Positions 34,016-49,011 of a stretch of DNA of 64,000 bases are shown here, piece by piece. The position numbers were made by a program, and so were the translations under genes. Source of the stretch: Paraspadella gotoi (Eukaryota; Chaetognatha); assembly GCA_051294375.1 (NCBI GenBank), contig CM119269.1, positions 23,107,497 through 23,171,496 of the forward strand, read 5' to 3'. Position 1 is the first letter of the stretch. Each line of letters opens with the position of its first letter. Below the pieces are notes generated by a model. The model saw only the letters and a list, made by a program, of their open reading frames with translations, had not been told where the DNA came from and did no database searches.

Positions 34016-34247
34016 ATGTGGTGGACTACAATCAACCACTTGTTCGTCAGCGTCCATTGGTGCGGGAGGCTAGTCATTCACCTCCAAACCCAAAGGTCCG
34101 AGTTTCTAGCCCTGTGGTCGCCTAGCAGTTAAGAGGGACGGGGCGCTTAACCCGCCTGTAACATGGTTACAGCCTGATCCGAAGCTCAGGAACCGCTTAT
34201 ATTGAACGGTTCTGTCACTAACGCATAACTATAATTACTGTCTCTTC
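34016..34247 (+). repeat. SINE family 1, intergenic copy
   Basis: Lies between the two glycosyltransferase-like genes. Shares the whole element with 16170-16400, with point differences. AT-rich DNA without genes lies on either side (33350-35100). Confidence 0.75.
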
Positions 34248-35110
34248 AAGTAATTGATTATTGATAAATAAACGAAAAGAAAACGATAGTAAACTTGAAA
34301 ATAAAAATCTTCAACCAAAAACAGGAAAAGCGAGAAAGAATTTTCCTTTTTTTTGGTTGATTGACTCTCGTAGTTTAGACGATCGATCCATTTTTGCACG
34401 AGATAATCATAATATAATTACATATATCTTTTTATCAAATTTTGGAGCCGCCTCCTTTGACGTACAAAAAATATGATTAAATTGTAAATATAGCTTTAGC
34501 TTAAGCCTTCGTTTCAGAAAAAAAAAAAGAAAATGTCTTTGTTTTGGTCTTTTACGCTCGTTTTTCAAATCGACGAGAGGCTCAACCGGTTTTTTTCTTT
34601 TTTTCGAAAATTAGACTCGAATTTTATATCATGGAAGAATGATTTTTGAAAAAAAGATTTTTTCTTTACAATTTGATCTTGTAATATTTATATTTTTATT
34701 AGTAATTATTGTCGGAAACAAAAATAATAAATGTTTCCGATAAAAAAACAATAGAGGACAATTTATGGTTTGTTGTATTTTTTTTAAAGACTCGTTTTGC
34801 ATTATTTTTATTGTTGACCCAAATTAAATAATAGATATTCAAAATTAAAAACTTACAAAATGGTTTGATTGCTTTTTAAAGAAAAATAATAATGAATACA
34901 TAAATAATCTTCTGTAGAAGACGAAAATATTTAATTAATTATCAATTAATTTTCAATCGATTATATATTTAATCCGCAAAAGCACAAATAAATTAAGGGA
35001 AATTAATGAAAGTCAAATAAAATTAAATAAAAAAAAAATTCATTAAATTAAAAAAGTAAATAAATGAATTAACGTCATGTATAAATTAAATTAAAAAAAA
35101 CAATTAAAAT

Positions 35111-37010
<1,900 letters not shown>

Positions 37011-37409
37011 TGTTTTTTGTTTTTTGTTTTTTTTTTCAGAAATGAACTTTAGAAGATAAACAAGAACGATAATTCCAATTTGTTGCGCTGCAGTGTCTTT
37101 CTTATTAATTAATTATAAAATAAATGTGTAATAAACGTTCTTGGTTGTTCGTTTATCTGCAAAGTCTTAACTTAAAACAATTAAATATTGTATATTATAT
37201 TGTATAGCGCGTTGATCACGTGACCACATTTTTTTATGGTTAAATAAAAAGCATTTACTGATTCCTTAACAGACGGTCGAGTAATAACTAAAATAACTAA
37301 GTATTTTATGAATAACGTCATATTAAATTTGGGGTCGTATGATCGTTTTTTGATTTGATCACATGAATCACATGAATCTGTTATATATGCATAATAGAAG
37401 TTTTATAAT

Positions 37410-37530
37410 GGTACCTTACCATTCTACTAAATATGAACTTAATTGATGCGGTGAGTGGGAAAGGCAAATAGACAGACAGCCAACCTCCGATAGCCCGCTA
37501 GTACTCGCGAGTACTCGCGGCGCAACTAAA
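37410..37530. repeat. Degenerate copy of the CGCGAGTACTCGCG element
   Basis: TGGTACCTTACC and GTACTCGCGGCGCAACTAAAAA match 13727-13742 and 19790-19807. Confidence 0.55.
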
Positions 37531-37879
37531 AATTAAGATGTTTTTTTAGAAACCTTTAATATAGTTCATTTCTGATTTCTATATATATATGCGCATTGGT
37601 TGGTTACCGCGTTACACATCTCAAATGAAAAAACATTTTAAATGTTTTTGAAAATGTTATTTAAATTTGTTGTGTATTTTTTAAAGAAGGAAACAGTAAC
37701 TTCTAAAAACTATATGTATAATTCGTCAATGAGTTGAGAAATCAGATGTATACATTTATTTATTGTTATTATTGAACAGCAAGACTTTAATTTTTATTAT
37801 TTAACAAAAAAAAAAATATCCGTTTTGATTTTTTTTAGCTGATTTTTAACTGATTTTTTTACTCGGAACACGACGACGA

Positions 37880-38046
37880 CGACGACAACAAAGACGACGA
37901 AAACGACAATGCAACCGTTCGCCACACGGAACATTCTGACCCTTTGCCTGCAAGAAACCAAAGCCGACGCCGACAACGAGTTTAACATGCAATTTCATTT
38001 CTTCCATCTGCTCTTCTGGTCGGTCGGTCTTTGTCATGTCATTAAT
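37880..38046 (-). other. Unassigned exon-like patch next to a gap
   Basis: A minus-strand frame begins ATG (TKTDRPEEQMEEMKLHV) and runs to a possible donor. A (GAC)n tract follows. A plus-strand frame rich in Asp is equally open. I cannot decide whether this is coding. Confidence 0.2.
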
Positions 38047-38056
38047 NNNNNNNNNN
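38047..38056. other. Assembly gap of 10 N flanked by a short repeat
   Basis: TTTGTCATGTCATTAAT before and TTTGTCATTCCATTAAT after the gap, consistent with unmerged contig ends. Confidence 0.95.
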
Positions 38057-38059
38057 TTT

Positions 38060-38632
38060 GTCATTCCATTAATAATTAATAAAACGACACTGAATTTAGC
38101 CTTTTTTTTTTAAAAGCGCTTAATTTCAGGGTTAGAGATGTTGGACATGAACTCTCGTCGTAATTCATCATTCTTATTTCCATTTTATAAAAAAAGTTTA
38201 TAAATATAAACAAGCGATATTTGGTTACAAACATTACTGTTCATTACTATCTCATTGCTTTGCTTAATCATGATTCCATTTTATACAGATTGTAATAATA
38301 TTAATTAGCCATCGTCGGGGTTTAGTATTTGTTTGCGTGGTTTATTTATGGTTTATATCGCTTGTGGCTAAGCCGAGCTTACCTGAGAGGTCATTGTTTA
38401 CTGATTGATTATCGATGCTTGCTTTTTGCTTACCTCTAGTTCTTGATCTCTAAAGACTCGTTTCAACCTGCGTTATTGATACTCTCAGAAGGGTGAGCAA
38501 GAGACGGAAAACCCCGCTCATCACTGGTGCATCGTCCAGTTCAATTTTTGTGTCAGAATCCCGGGTATCTCTCTCCCCCCCTCGTCCACACCCAGTGGGT
38601 GCGGATGCTCATCAGAGAGAGAGAGCTGGAAA

Positions 38633-38676
<44 letters not shown>

Positions 38677-39419
38677 CCTTAAATTTTTAAAGTAAAACTT
38701 TCTGCCATTCTGTATTTTTTTTTATAAAAAACAGTAAACAAGTATAAACTAAACTATTAAAATTCAACAAAAAAAGGACTCATGAATAAAATGTTATGAA
38801 CTAATTCATAAGAAACTATCAAATATATTATATAACGTTCAAGAACGTTCCAAATTCAAATTTTTAAACCAAAAAAACATCAAGTATATATTACTTAATA
38901 ATACTTATATCTTAACTTATCTTATATATAACTACAATGAAATAACTGAACAAAAATTAAGTGGAAAATTAAATAGTCATTAAACTCTATCTAAAGTAAA
39001 AAAGTAAACTAAGACTTCGATGAAAACCGTATCATAAGATATAAAAAATGATCTAAAGTACTATAGTATGTAAATGAGAATAAAGACCTCAATCTCATAA
39101 GAAATGAACCACAAATAACTCAACTACACCAATTTTCTTCTGACTCAATTACAATTACAGTAAAAACAAAGCGAGGGCTTTTTTTAACGTAATTTTTTTT
39201 AAAACACTTACAGATATTGCTTTTACTTTGACTTATAGTCCATAAACAATTACAATTTGTTACATCCAAGTTATTCGCTCTTTTGTTCTTTTTTAAAATT
39301 TTCGTCTCTGCCCGAGAGATGGCCGCGCGACTCTACCCCTCCTATTCGTCGGGGGGGGGTAGGGCGTGGCTCTTAAGGAATTTGACACGCGCGCGAGAGA
39401 AAAAAGTCATGTGTCACGC

Positions 39420-39451
<32 letters not shown>

Positions 39452-39856
39452 AGGCTGAGGAGAAAGGGTGTCACACAAAAAAAGTTTTTTTAAAAGTGGT
39501 TTATTCTTATTTATATTTTTGAAAAGAAAAAAAAAGTTTTTTCTTAAATTATCGCTTCAATTTGTTTAATATTATAATCGTAATAAAAATTCAATAAAAA
39601 CCTTTCATTATCGTTTCAGAATTTTTATCTTCCTGGATCTAAATATTCAAATTAGTACTTCAAATAATTCATCAAAGAAAATCTTTAATACCAACGATAT
39701 ATCTTAAATTCAAAATAATTAGAAATAAAAATAAATGAGAAATAAATATTTTCTTTTTTTTTTGAAACACCTCTTCCCCTTAAAAGGGAGGCGGGGATAC
39801 AAATCGCGTGACTTTAAAAGAAAAGATTGATTTTTGGTTTTTCTTTTGAGGGAGAC

Positions 39857-39913
<57 letters not shown>

Positions 39914-42900
39914 CAAGTAAGCTTGAACGCGCGACGTTTGGAAGAGTCCGTGTCGTCGTCGTTGTTGTTGTTATCGTTGTTGTTTGTGAAGTCATGATAA
40001 TTTATGAGGTTATAACTTGAATTATCATTACAGCACGGGAGGACGTACAGATTACATATAAGTTTTACAGAACCGGAGTGATAACGATATTCTAAAAATC
40101 TTTTGTTTTTTTTATATTTGTTTCGGGGAGGGGATTTTTTTGAAAGAAAAACGATAGAGGGCGGGACGTTCTGCGATTTTTTGTTTTTTTTTAAATATAT
40201 TTGCATCAATGGCGAAATTCTATTTTTTTATTAAAAAAAAAGAGTTAATAAAATGAAAATATTGTTCATTGAAAAAGGAATTTCGCTATTTAAAAAAAAG
40301 CCGAATAATGTATAGAGGCTCGAATTGAATTAGTGTTTTTTGCACTTAAAAAAAGGCATTTTTCATTATTATTATTTTTCAAAAAAAGCGCTATTATCGC
40401 ATTATTTTTTTGTGTTATTAAAGAATACTGTTAATCACGCCATCTGAAATTTGACATGCAGGAGTACTACTTATTTTTTTGACTTTCTGTTTGATTCAAA
40501 ATAATTTCAAGTCTGTAATTTTTTTGTTTTTGTTCTAATTTGTTTTTTTTGTCATGAGTTATTGAGAATCTACACGTTTATAGGTTTCTAGCAGTACTTA
40601 CAAGGGAGTCAAGTACTTTAAATGAGGAGCAGCTATGTTCTTCTTTTTTTTGTTTTTACTGAAGGAAGTTAAGTACTTAACTATTTTTTTATTCTTTTTT
40701 GTTTTTAATAGTCAACTACTAGGTACCTACACATGACTAATAGTTACTTGTCGAATTCTTATTTAATTAATCATTTGGTAAAGTAATACATCGGAAATAA
40801 CGAGATGGTAGGGAGTTCGTTGAAGACGAAGAGACTCCGAAAGGCTGTGACTACGACATAAGCTTTAAAAAAAGCTTTAAAAAAGCTTTAAAATTTTACA
40901 GTGCTTTAGAATATATTTTAATTTTAAACCTAATATTAAATTAAAAAAAATTATAAATTTAACGATTGAATGATTGAGTCACTCGCCCAAAGGAAACTAG
41001 GGCTTCAACGACCTACTTCTTATAAGGAATAACATTATTTTTTCTCCAAAGTCTTTTTTTAAAAACTCTTTTACCTTTTTTTATTTGATCCCCTTTTTTG
41101 TTTTTTCTCTCTTTTTTTAACGCGAGAGGGACGGGGAAAGAGAGAGAGGGAAAAAACAGGGCAAGGCAAGATTTTGGGGAAGAGATTGGAGCAGGGCGGA
41201 GCAGGGCAGAAGCATGGGGAAAGGATAAAAGGCAAGGGGAAGGCGGGGCATAAATTGGGCAAAAAAAGGTCTTTTCTTTGTCTCTGTGAGGAAGTCAGCT
41301 TAGAATTCCCTTCGACCATTTTTGTGGGGCAAATTTATTTCTTGGCGGCGATCTTGTTAGGACTATGAAAAGCGTCAGGTAGTTGACTCGTACCCAAATG
41401 AAGCCAAATTAGGCTAAATAAGGCCAAATTAGGCCAAATGTGGCCAAAATAAGACCAAATGCAAGCCTGAGACAGTTTAGGGCTGTGCCCAGATGGACCT
41501 AGCTTAGGAACTTAGGCCACCTTGCTAAGTGAATTTAGGGAAAGGTACTATGCAGGGTTCTGCAAATTGCCTCTCTCTGCTTCCAGTGTGGTAAAGATAT
41601 TTTGATTTTATTTTTTTTTGTTTTCAATTATTTATCCCTCATCTGCTTTTCTGCATTCATGTCTAAAACCGTCCGAACTTTGAGGATTAGTAAGCAAAAA
41701 CAAAATTTCTGCTTGCCTGAATATCAGCAAAAATAATGATGATGATAATATTTTCTGTACTGTTATAATTTTATTGGTTTTTTTTTATTAGCTGAATTTT
41801 TTTTAGCAAAGCAATATACATGCGAGAATCTGGTAAGTTACAGCTTAATTGGCATCCATTTAAAAAAAAATAACTTTAAAAATTAATTAATATCTGTAAT
41901 TATTTATTAATAAAAAGTTTATTTTAAAAAATAAATTTTTGATAAATAGAATTATTCTTTCTTTTAAGTGATATTATAAAATCAAAAACAGTATACTATT
42001 AGGGCCATCATTAGTTGAGAAGCTGATAAATGCAATTTAAAAAAAGATTTATAAATGTTTAAAATTAAAAATTATTTAAAAATATTAATTGGTAGAAAAA
42101 GGATACCTATCATGCTGTATGAGTAATAATAAAAAATCATATGCTTTTTTAAAGATTAAAATATAAAAATCTCTGGATATAATTTTTAACAATAAGAGTC
42201 TTTTTATACATTTGTATCCATAATTTTAAGATTTATAATTCTAATTAAAAATATCTTCAAATTTTTTTTAAGCTTGTGCTTATTAATATTTCTAAACTTC
42301 TCCTTAAGAATAAAACATAAAAGTATTTAAAAATAATTTACTAATTTGATTTTATAAAAAGTATCATAAGAATATATTCCTTTTAGAATAAAATCTTAAA
42401 AGTTTTTAATTTAAAACTTTGATGTATAAATTTTTATGAATATAAAATTAAAATTAGTGTTCTTTTATAGCAGAAAATTTGCTTTACTTTCAAGCCGCAA
42501 CAGTGCCCTCTATAATATTTATTTTGGTTATTTTTTTTAATTAAGGGTAAAATTTAAACTATTAAATCTTTTTAGATACATTTTTGGAAGAAAAATTTGC
42601 TTTTATTTTTATTGTTCAAAATAATTTATATATTTTTCAGAAACCAAAAGATCATAAAAAATTTTCATAGACCTTATTTTAATTCAAAATGAATACAATG
42701 ACTAAATCAATTTCTTATCCAATTTGTCTCAAACTCTTGATGAATAAAAATACTCAAAATTCGGTTTTTAGATAGAATTTTTTCAATTTTTTTTGTACAG
42801 ATGAGCGAAGTGACTTTTATTTATCTCCTCCAAGCGGAAGTCGCGATTTTTTAAAATTTCATTTTGGTTTAAAAAAATAAAAAGAAAAAAAATATTTAAG

Positions 42901-43980
42901 CTCCTTTTTTATTTTTTTGGTTTGAAAAGGTCATTTTTTTAAGGTTTTTATTTTGTATGGGGTTATTTAATGGAGCATAATGGGGCATAGCCCTTTACTT
43001 TTTGTACAGTAGTTTTTTTATAAGTAATAAATTCAACAATAACAACAGGGGGCGAACGAAACTTTAGATTGAAGCCCAGAGAAAAATCGGATCAATATTT
43101 TTTTTAAAACCTTTGTAAAATTTGAATTAGAATCAATAACATATTGTATTTTCCTCGAAGAGAGAAAACTGGCAATTAATTAATTAATCAGCTAATTAAA
43201 AAAATGTATTTAAAAATAGCAAAATTGCGTGAAGGGTGAAAAAGCTTTGGACAAAAGAATTTGAAAACTCTTTTTTTTTGCTCAATTAATGACATAAAAT
43301 TTTTAATTCTTTTCTTTAAAGTTTTAGTTCGCTTGAAAAAAATACTTTAAACTTTAGAGGGCAGCACGAGACGAAAATTGATTAAAATAAAGTGCATCAT
43401 TAAAACAAAATAATTTTTGTAAGGTTTAAATATTTCTCATAATTGTGTTCTGATACTAAATGACAATTTTGAATACTGAAATTAATTTAGTAAATAAAGC
43501 AGGAGTAAAAAAATATAGTAACACAGATTTAAAAAAAAATTGAGCAAAATGACTATATGGGTTTTTTCTATAAAACAGCTTTAACAAGTGAGAGAAATAG
43601 GAGGTGCCTTTTTTGTTTACATATATAAAGTTTAGTACTGAATGTTGGTTTACAAATAAAGCAAAATCAGAATTTGTTAACACGACTGAAAAAACAAACC
43701 TAGATGAGTGTTAATTGGTAAATAAGAGACAAAAAATAAAAAAAATTCGCTGTAAGATTTTTTTTTTGCTTGGCTCCGAAACAAAACTTTTTTGTGACTC
43801 ATGCGCTTGGTGATAGTTTTTTAAAAAAATATGAAATAATAGATTTATAAATTTAGTAATGAATTTAGGTTAGTTACAACAATTTATCTTTAGGATATAC
43901 ATTTGACGACCGATTTTTTTTTCCAAAACAATTTTTTTGTTGGTAAATTTTTATTTTTTGAGAAGAAAAATAAAAATCGA
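38060..43980. other. Long AT-rich intergenic region
   Basis: No exon identified over about 6 kb. It holds (GA)n at 38637-38673, 39419-39443 and 39852-39903, each of the last two followed by a G run, a GC-rich patch at 39310-39430, and GGGCAAGGC/GGGGAAGG purine-rich units at 41120-41260. The short open frames lack conserved features. Confidence 0.5.
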
Positions 43981-43989
43981 TCATTTTTT

Positions 43990-44350
43990 TGGGTTTTAAT
44001 TAAGGAAAGGCTCTCTTTTCCGGAACTGCCTCTTTATTAATCCTTAACTCCTAAACCTTTGTTTAACCATTATGTTTAACCCTCTATTCCCTAATCCCTA
44101 ACCCAAACTCTATACCCTCATCCTTAACCCTAACCTAAAATATAACCCTAACCCTAATCTTTAACCCTAACCCTTGACCTGAAACCTAAATCCTTAAACG
44201 TACCTAATCACCAACCTAATCCTTAACCCCATAACCATTAAACTATTTCTTAACCTAATTTCTAACCCTAACTCTAACCTTTTAAGCTAATCTTTAAACC
44301 TAAAAAATAACCTAATTTCGAGTTTAGGATGAAATGGAGCGCTAGGGGAA
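43990..44350. mobile_element. Telomere-like-core element, complete copy
   Basis: About 350 bases with imperfect inverted ends: GGCTCTCTTTTCCGGAACTGCC at the left and ATGGAGCGCTAGGGGAAAAGGTGGC at the right. The interior is almost entirely degenerate CCCTAA (CCCTAACCC, CCTAATCC, TTAACCC). Other complete or partial copies are at 19985-20800, 26720-26960, 31340-31575, 35605-35860, 51400-51840 and 58065-58240. No open reading frame; a MITE-like element is the best description. Confidence 0.75.
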
Positions 44351-44684
44351 AAGGTGGCTTAATGGGTATTTTTTTTTTTAAATTTGTAAAATTTATATGA
44401 TGTATTTTTCAACTTTTTTATTACCTTTCGTTTTGTATTTGTTTTTTTTTGTGGTGGTGTTTTGTTTGGTTGAAATTGTATCGCCTTCACCGAACATCAT
44501 AGACTTTTTATTGTTTTAATAATTAAGCCGTATTAATAATATACGGTGACCATATACAGTACCAACGCACGGCATACCGGTAGAGGTCGTTCCGTATAGT
44601 ATATAGCTGGATGTAGTTTTGTTTTTTTCGGAGGGCGCGGGGGGGGGGTTAGTTTTCAGGGTTAAAAGTTTTTTTGTTTTTTTT

Positions 44685-44976
44685 TTAGTAAGATCCGATG
44701 TAGACTTGGCACTTGGGCAAAAGTGATGAGCGGCCTTCAGTTCTCGAAGACAAAAGGGAATGAAGCAGCAGCTGGAAAAGTAATGGAATCTTATTATTAG
44801 TATTAATAGTAATAAAAATAATATTAAGAAGTAAAAGGTAGTATTGTAATAGTAATAATAATAATAATACTAATGATAATAATAATAATGATAATCATAT
44901 TAATAATAATCATATTAATAATAATAATATTATTAATAATAATAATAATAGTAATACTAATAATATTAATAATTAT

Positions 44977-45035
<59 letters not shown>

Positions 45036-48000
45036 TAATGATAATATTATATTAATAATAATCATAATAATAATAAGTTTGTAGGTTAGTTTTAAAGTTT
45101 TTTTATAAATATAAATACATTCTAAGTTGGACACGGAACATACTAAACTAAAAAGTCCAAGGTTCAATCCTATGATAATAAAAATAAAAATAGGTATTAT
45201 AGTATTATAGTATTAATAATGATAAGTATCGTATTACTATTAACATTACCTAATTGCTAAAAATATTAACAAAAACACATTTATCAATTAAATATTTAAA
45301 AATATTTAATTGTATATCTTTTATTGTTCTTAAATAGTTATTACACCTATATAGTACATATTCTGTTCTTTTTACCAATAATTCAAAACAAGTTTGTGAA
45401 CTTACTGCAACACATTATTCTAATTTCACCCTTTGATTACCAGTTCTCAAGGATTTTTAAATGCATGCAGTTAACTAAACTAAAATAAGCCAACCGAAAC
45501 TCACTATAAGCGCTTATTATTTGTTACTTAGTATTAGTATTCCCCACATTTTCTGCTAGTACCAGTCAGTACTCACCAACATATACAACAAATGCCAGCT
45601 GCAAAATATGTGCAGTCATCTGATTTGTAAGTGATTTTGGTGTATATCTGCTTGTAACAGTGAGGGCATTTCATGAGTTTTGGGTGTTGGCCAAGATTAG
45701 CTCGCCACTTCAATGGCCTGGCTGCAGAAGGTCCTGCATTACAAAGATGAAAAAAATGGAATCATATCAATTGGATCAGGATAAGACTGGTTAAATAAGG
45801 TTAAGAAACGGTTCTATTTTCCCAGAGCGCCCCAAAAATAAATTACCTGGAGTTGTTTGTATTGGCTGCACAGTTACTGTTGTCCCCGATGGTAAAAGTT
45901 GACCGCCTTAAAAACAAACAATACTTTGTATCATTAATTTTTACTTCGTGTCAATTGATTTGACTCACGGGGTAAATATGAGAATAAAGTATTCCATGTT
46001 AAAGTGTTTTATGTACAAATGAATTGAAATGTAGTTTTTTAAAACATTTTTCGGAATATTTAAGCTCCCAGTGGTGTTTTGAGGGTACAATCACAATATA
46101 AAAGTATTTTTATTGTTTTTTTTATTATTATTATTTGGATACAGTCTTTATCTTCTAAGAGTGACAAAGGCATTAACCCACCAAAGCCTGTCCAAAGTCA
46201 GGGTCAAGAATCAAGATAGCTTATTTATTAAATGAATGAATAATTTTCATACTAGTTGCACCAATTTGGATTTTATTGTCAATTCATTCAATTAATATGC
46301 TTGCTCATGACTTGGAACAGGCTTTTTTATCGTTTACAGGAAACCCAGTTAGATATCCCCTTTGAGTTTTACAAACCTTTGTACTAAAATTAAAAAGTAA
46401 TAAACTTCGGGGAAAACACTCTAGGTATAGGGGCCGCCCCCTACAGCTGCCTTTTCAGATGACGTCATATTTTCATATTTTCATAATTACAATCAAACAC
46501 AAGAATTATTAAACAGCAATAGGGGTTGCTTTCCGATACTAGCGCCTCCAACTGACCTTCAGATGTTTCTTTTCTATCTTCGTGTTCCTCCACGTGTTTG
46601 TTGCCTCCGTCGTGTCCCCCTCCTCCTCCTCCTCCTCCTCTGGAGGACCCCGTCATGACCATCGACTTGACCGTCTCCGCCTCTTCGGAAGTCTCGGGAG
46701 TTTTGGAGGAAATCTCGCCCGGGTTGAGGGACCCGATTGACGCGGGGTACACGCTGGGCGCCACGTGGGCTGTTTGAGGGTTTTGGGGCAAAGAGGGAGG
46801 AGGGAGAAAGGGGGGAGAGGCGGTTGGGGTTTGGGTGTTTGGTGTGAGGTTGGGGGAAAGTTGGGGGAATGTGGGATGAGAGGAAGAGGGAGAGTTGGGG
46901 GAAGTTGGCAGGGGAGGGAGGGGGATAGGGGGGAGAGTTGGGGGAAGTTGTGAGGAGGGGGAAAAAAGAGGGGGAGAGTTGGGGGAACGTTGGGGGGCAG
47001 GTGGGAAAAGGGGGAGAGGCGGTTGGGGTGTGACTTTAGTTGGGATATTTTTTCCTTTCTTAAAGCTCCTTGAATGATTTCTTTAAATTTAATTTTTTAA
47101 GGAATACATAAAGCTCATTTTTTATTCTAATATGGTTTGTTAGGAATTCTTAATAATATTTTTTTAGAAAGTAATTAAAGCCCGATTGAAAAAAAATGTC
47201 ACAAAAAAATTACACATGGTTTTTTACCTTTAACAAATCATTGGTAAAAAGTATTAGATGACATTATACATTATGAGCTAATTTGGTTAATTTGGTTGAT
47301 TTTGAATAAAATGCTTAAAAATTACATTTGATTAAAATTTACTTTTGATTAAAATTTGCATTTGATCAAAATTTATATTTGATTAAAATTGACAATTGAT
47401 TAAAATTGATATTTGATTAAAATTGATATTCCCCCTTCATTCATTCACTCCCCCTCTCATTCATTCCCCCCTTCATCTCATTCATTCCCCCTTCATTCTC
47501 TCATTCATTCCCCTCCTCTCATTCTCTTCCCGAATTTATTCTCATTCATTCCCCCTCTCATTCTCTCCCCTCTGCATTCTCATTCATTCATTCTTCCCAC
47601 TCATTCATTCCCCCCTCTATCATTTCCCTCTCTTCTTTCTATTCCCCCTTCATCTCATTCATTCCCCCTCTCATTCATTCCCCCCTCTCATTCTCTTTCC
47701 CCCTGCATTCTCATTCATTAATTCCCCATTTCATTCATTCCCCCTCTCATTCATTCCCCTCCTCTCATTCATACCCCTTCTCTCATTCTCTTCCCCCTTC
47801 ATTTCATTCATTCCCCTCTTCATTCCCATTCATTCCCCTTTTTTCATTCTCTTCCCCCCTGCATTCTTATTTATTCATTCCCCCTCTCATTCATTCCCCT
47901 CTCATTCATTTCCTTTTCATTCTTTTCCCTAATTCATTCTCATTCATTCCCCCTCTCATTCATTCTCCTTCTCTCATTCTCTTCCCCCCTGCTTTCTCAT

Positions 48001-48215
48001 TTATTCATTTCCCCTCTCATTAATTCCCCCTGTCATTCATTCCCCCCTCTCATTCTCTTCCCCCCTGCATTCTCATTCATTCATTCCCCCATTCTCATTC
48101 ATTCCCCTCTCCTCCCTTCCCCACCCTAACCTTTCCCAGTCATCGATCTAGGTATCGGATGCCCTGGTCCGGCTCCCGCCAATCCCGCCATGCCCGGATG
48201 TGGCCCACCCGGCAT
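44685..48215 (-). CDS. LITAF-domain protein, frameshifted in the last exon
   Basis: LITAF-like proteins are small zinc-binding monotopic proteins of endosomal and lysosomal membranes. Five exons: 48215-48131, 46769-46557, 45906-45847, 45733-45577 and 44771-44685. The first three introns are phase 1, the last phase 2. Exon 1 is Gly/Pro-rich (MPGGPHPGMAGLAG). Exon 2 is Ser/Thr/Glu-rich with a Gly-8 run. Exon 4 carries the first zinc half-site MKCPHCYKQIYTKITYKSDD (Cys142, Cys145) and the start of the hydrophobic segment AAGICCIC. Exon 5 continues CCFIPFCLRELKAAHHFCP. The second half-site and C terminus (PKCQVYIGSY, TAA) are present but one base out of frame, at a CCC run near 44712. This is probably a sequencing deletion. 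With it corrected the protein would have 200 residues, longer than typical LITAF because of the N-terminal extension. Confidence 0.85.
44775..45075. repeat. (TAA)n microsatellite in LITAF intron 4
   Basis: TAA/ATA repeats with interruptions for about 300 bases. The Ile-rich and Leu-rich open frames here are artefacts. Confidence 0.95.
46790..47030 (+). repeat. GGGGGA/AGTTGGGGG purine-rich minisatellite
   Basis: G-rich units of the type GAGTTGGGGGAAGTTG. On the gene's sense (minus) strand this is a C-rich tract upstream of the exon 2 acceptor of the LITAF gene. Confidence 0.8.
47330..48115. repeat. CATTCATTCCCCCTCT minisatellite in LITAF intron 1
   Basis: ATTTGATTAAAATT units (47330-47430) followed by nearly 700 bases of CATTCATTCCCCCTCTCATT-type units. 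It makes long Pro/Ser/His/Phe-rich frames that are not genes. Confidence 0.92.
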
Positions 48216-48430
48216 CCCTCCGGCACGGCGCCTCCGGCGCCGTCCGCAAGGCCGACGAGGTCGCTGCCGCGCCAGGACGGCGCGGCGGAAAGACGCCGCC
48301 CGATTGGACGCTACTCAATTGCCGTCGCTCGTACAAAAACTTGCTGCCTTCCGCAATCTTCATCGCGTAATAATCTGGAGGAAAGGGGGGGGGGGCGGCA
48401 CGTTGAATCCGGTAGCGAGGTGGACGTCAT
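48216..48430 (-). promoter_or_regulatory. GC-rich, CpG-dense region upstream of the LITAF start codon
   Basis: A sharp GC- and CpG-rich island in AT-rich DNA directly 5' of the ATG at 48215. It probably contains the 5' UTR and promoter. Alternative frames are open on both strands through it, and a pyrimidine tract plus CAG (48100-48139) mimics a plus-strand acceptor, but the phase-1 match to LITAF exon 2 favours the minus-strand reading. Confidence 0.5.
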
Positions 48431-48670
48431 AAAATTCCGGGGGTGTGGGAAGGAGGAAAAGGGGAGTTAGGGGGGGGGAGGAAGAGTGAGTGAGGAAGAG
48501 GGGGAGAGGAAAGAGGGGAGGGGGAAAAAGAGGAGAGAGGGGAGAGAGTGGAAAGAGTATAAGAGGGAGAGTGAGTGAGTTGAAGGGAAAAGAGGAGAGA
48601 GGAGCGAAGAGGAAGGGAGAGAGATGAAGAGCAAGAGAAAAAAAATGGGGATATATTGGAGAAAGGAGGG
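48430..48670. repeat. GGAGAGG purine-rich tract
   Basis: Imperfect GGGAGAGA and GAGTGAGTGA repeats. No coding signal. Confidence 0.8.
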
Positions 48671-48871
48671 CATCCTACTTGTTGAGGTAGTCAGGTTTTA
48701 AATAATTAATATTATTAAAATTTCTTATAAACTATACTCACAAAACCAACCTGCATAATGGCATACTATGAAGAATATGCCATACCATGCCAAACCTACT
48801 TTAGCCCCGGCCACATTAATTACAGAAATAACTTCCCACAAATTTAATGATTTTTACTCTCGACTTTTTAA

Positions 48872-49011
48872 TCACATATCACACTTCCTACTAGTCTCAC
48901 ATTTCCCACACCACGCACACTGATCCACACCTGCATCAGTTTTCACGCGCGCCTTTTCCTTTGGTCGGTAATGACCGGGAAGACTATGGCTGGTTCCCAG
49001 AGACGTGATAT
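48872..49011 (-). CDS. Candidate terminal exon with Cys-rich C terminus
   Basis: On the minus strand CTTCCAACTCAG is followed by a phase-1 open frame of 45 codons ending in TGA. It reads ITSLGTSHSLPGHYRPKEKA near the start and CAWCGKCETSRKCDM at the end. A phase-0 alternative (ISRLWEPAIVFPV, ending after KRRA) is also open. It lies between LITAF and the Gly-rich exon at 50076-51262 on the same strand and may be an alternative last exon of that gene. I do not recognise the sequence. Confidence 0.4.

Noticed and set aside
44050-44340. True telomere or chromosome end
   Set aside because: CCCTAA units are degenerate, short, interstitial and bounded by the same inverted ends at many loci.
44873-45055. 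Poly-Ile frame resembling membrane segments
   Set aside because: (TAA)n microsatellite translation.
47413-47932. Overlapping 102- and 169-codon Phe/Pro/His/Ser frames
   Set aside because: Pure minisatellite in LITAF intron 1, open in several frames because the unit lacks stops.
48131-48470. Plus-strand exon with a strong pyrimidine tract and CAG acceptor
   Set aside because: The minus-strand ATG exon at 48131-48215 fits LITAF exon 2 in phase, and the pyrimidine tract is the intron minisatellite.
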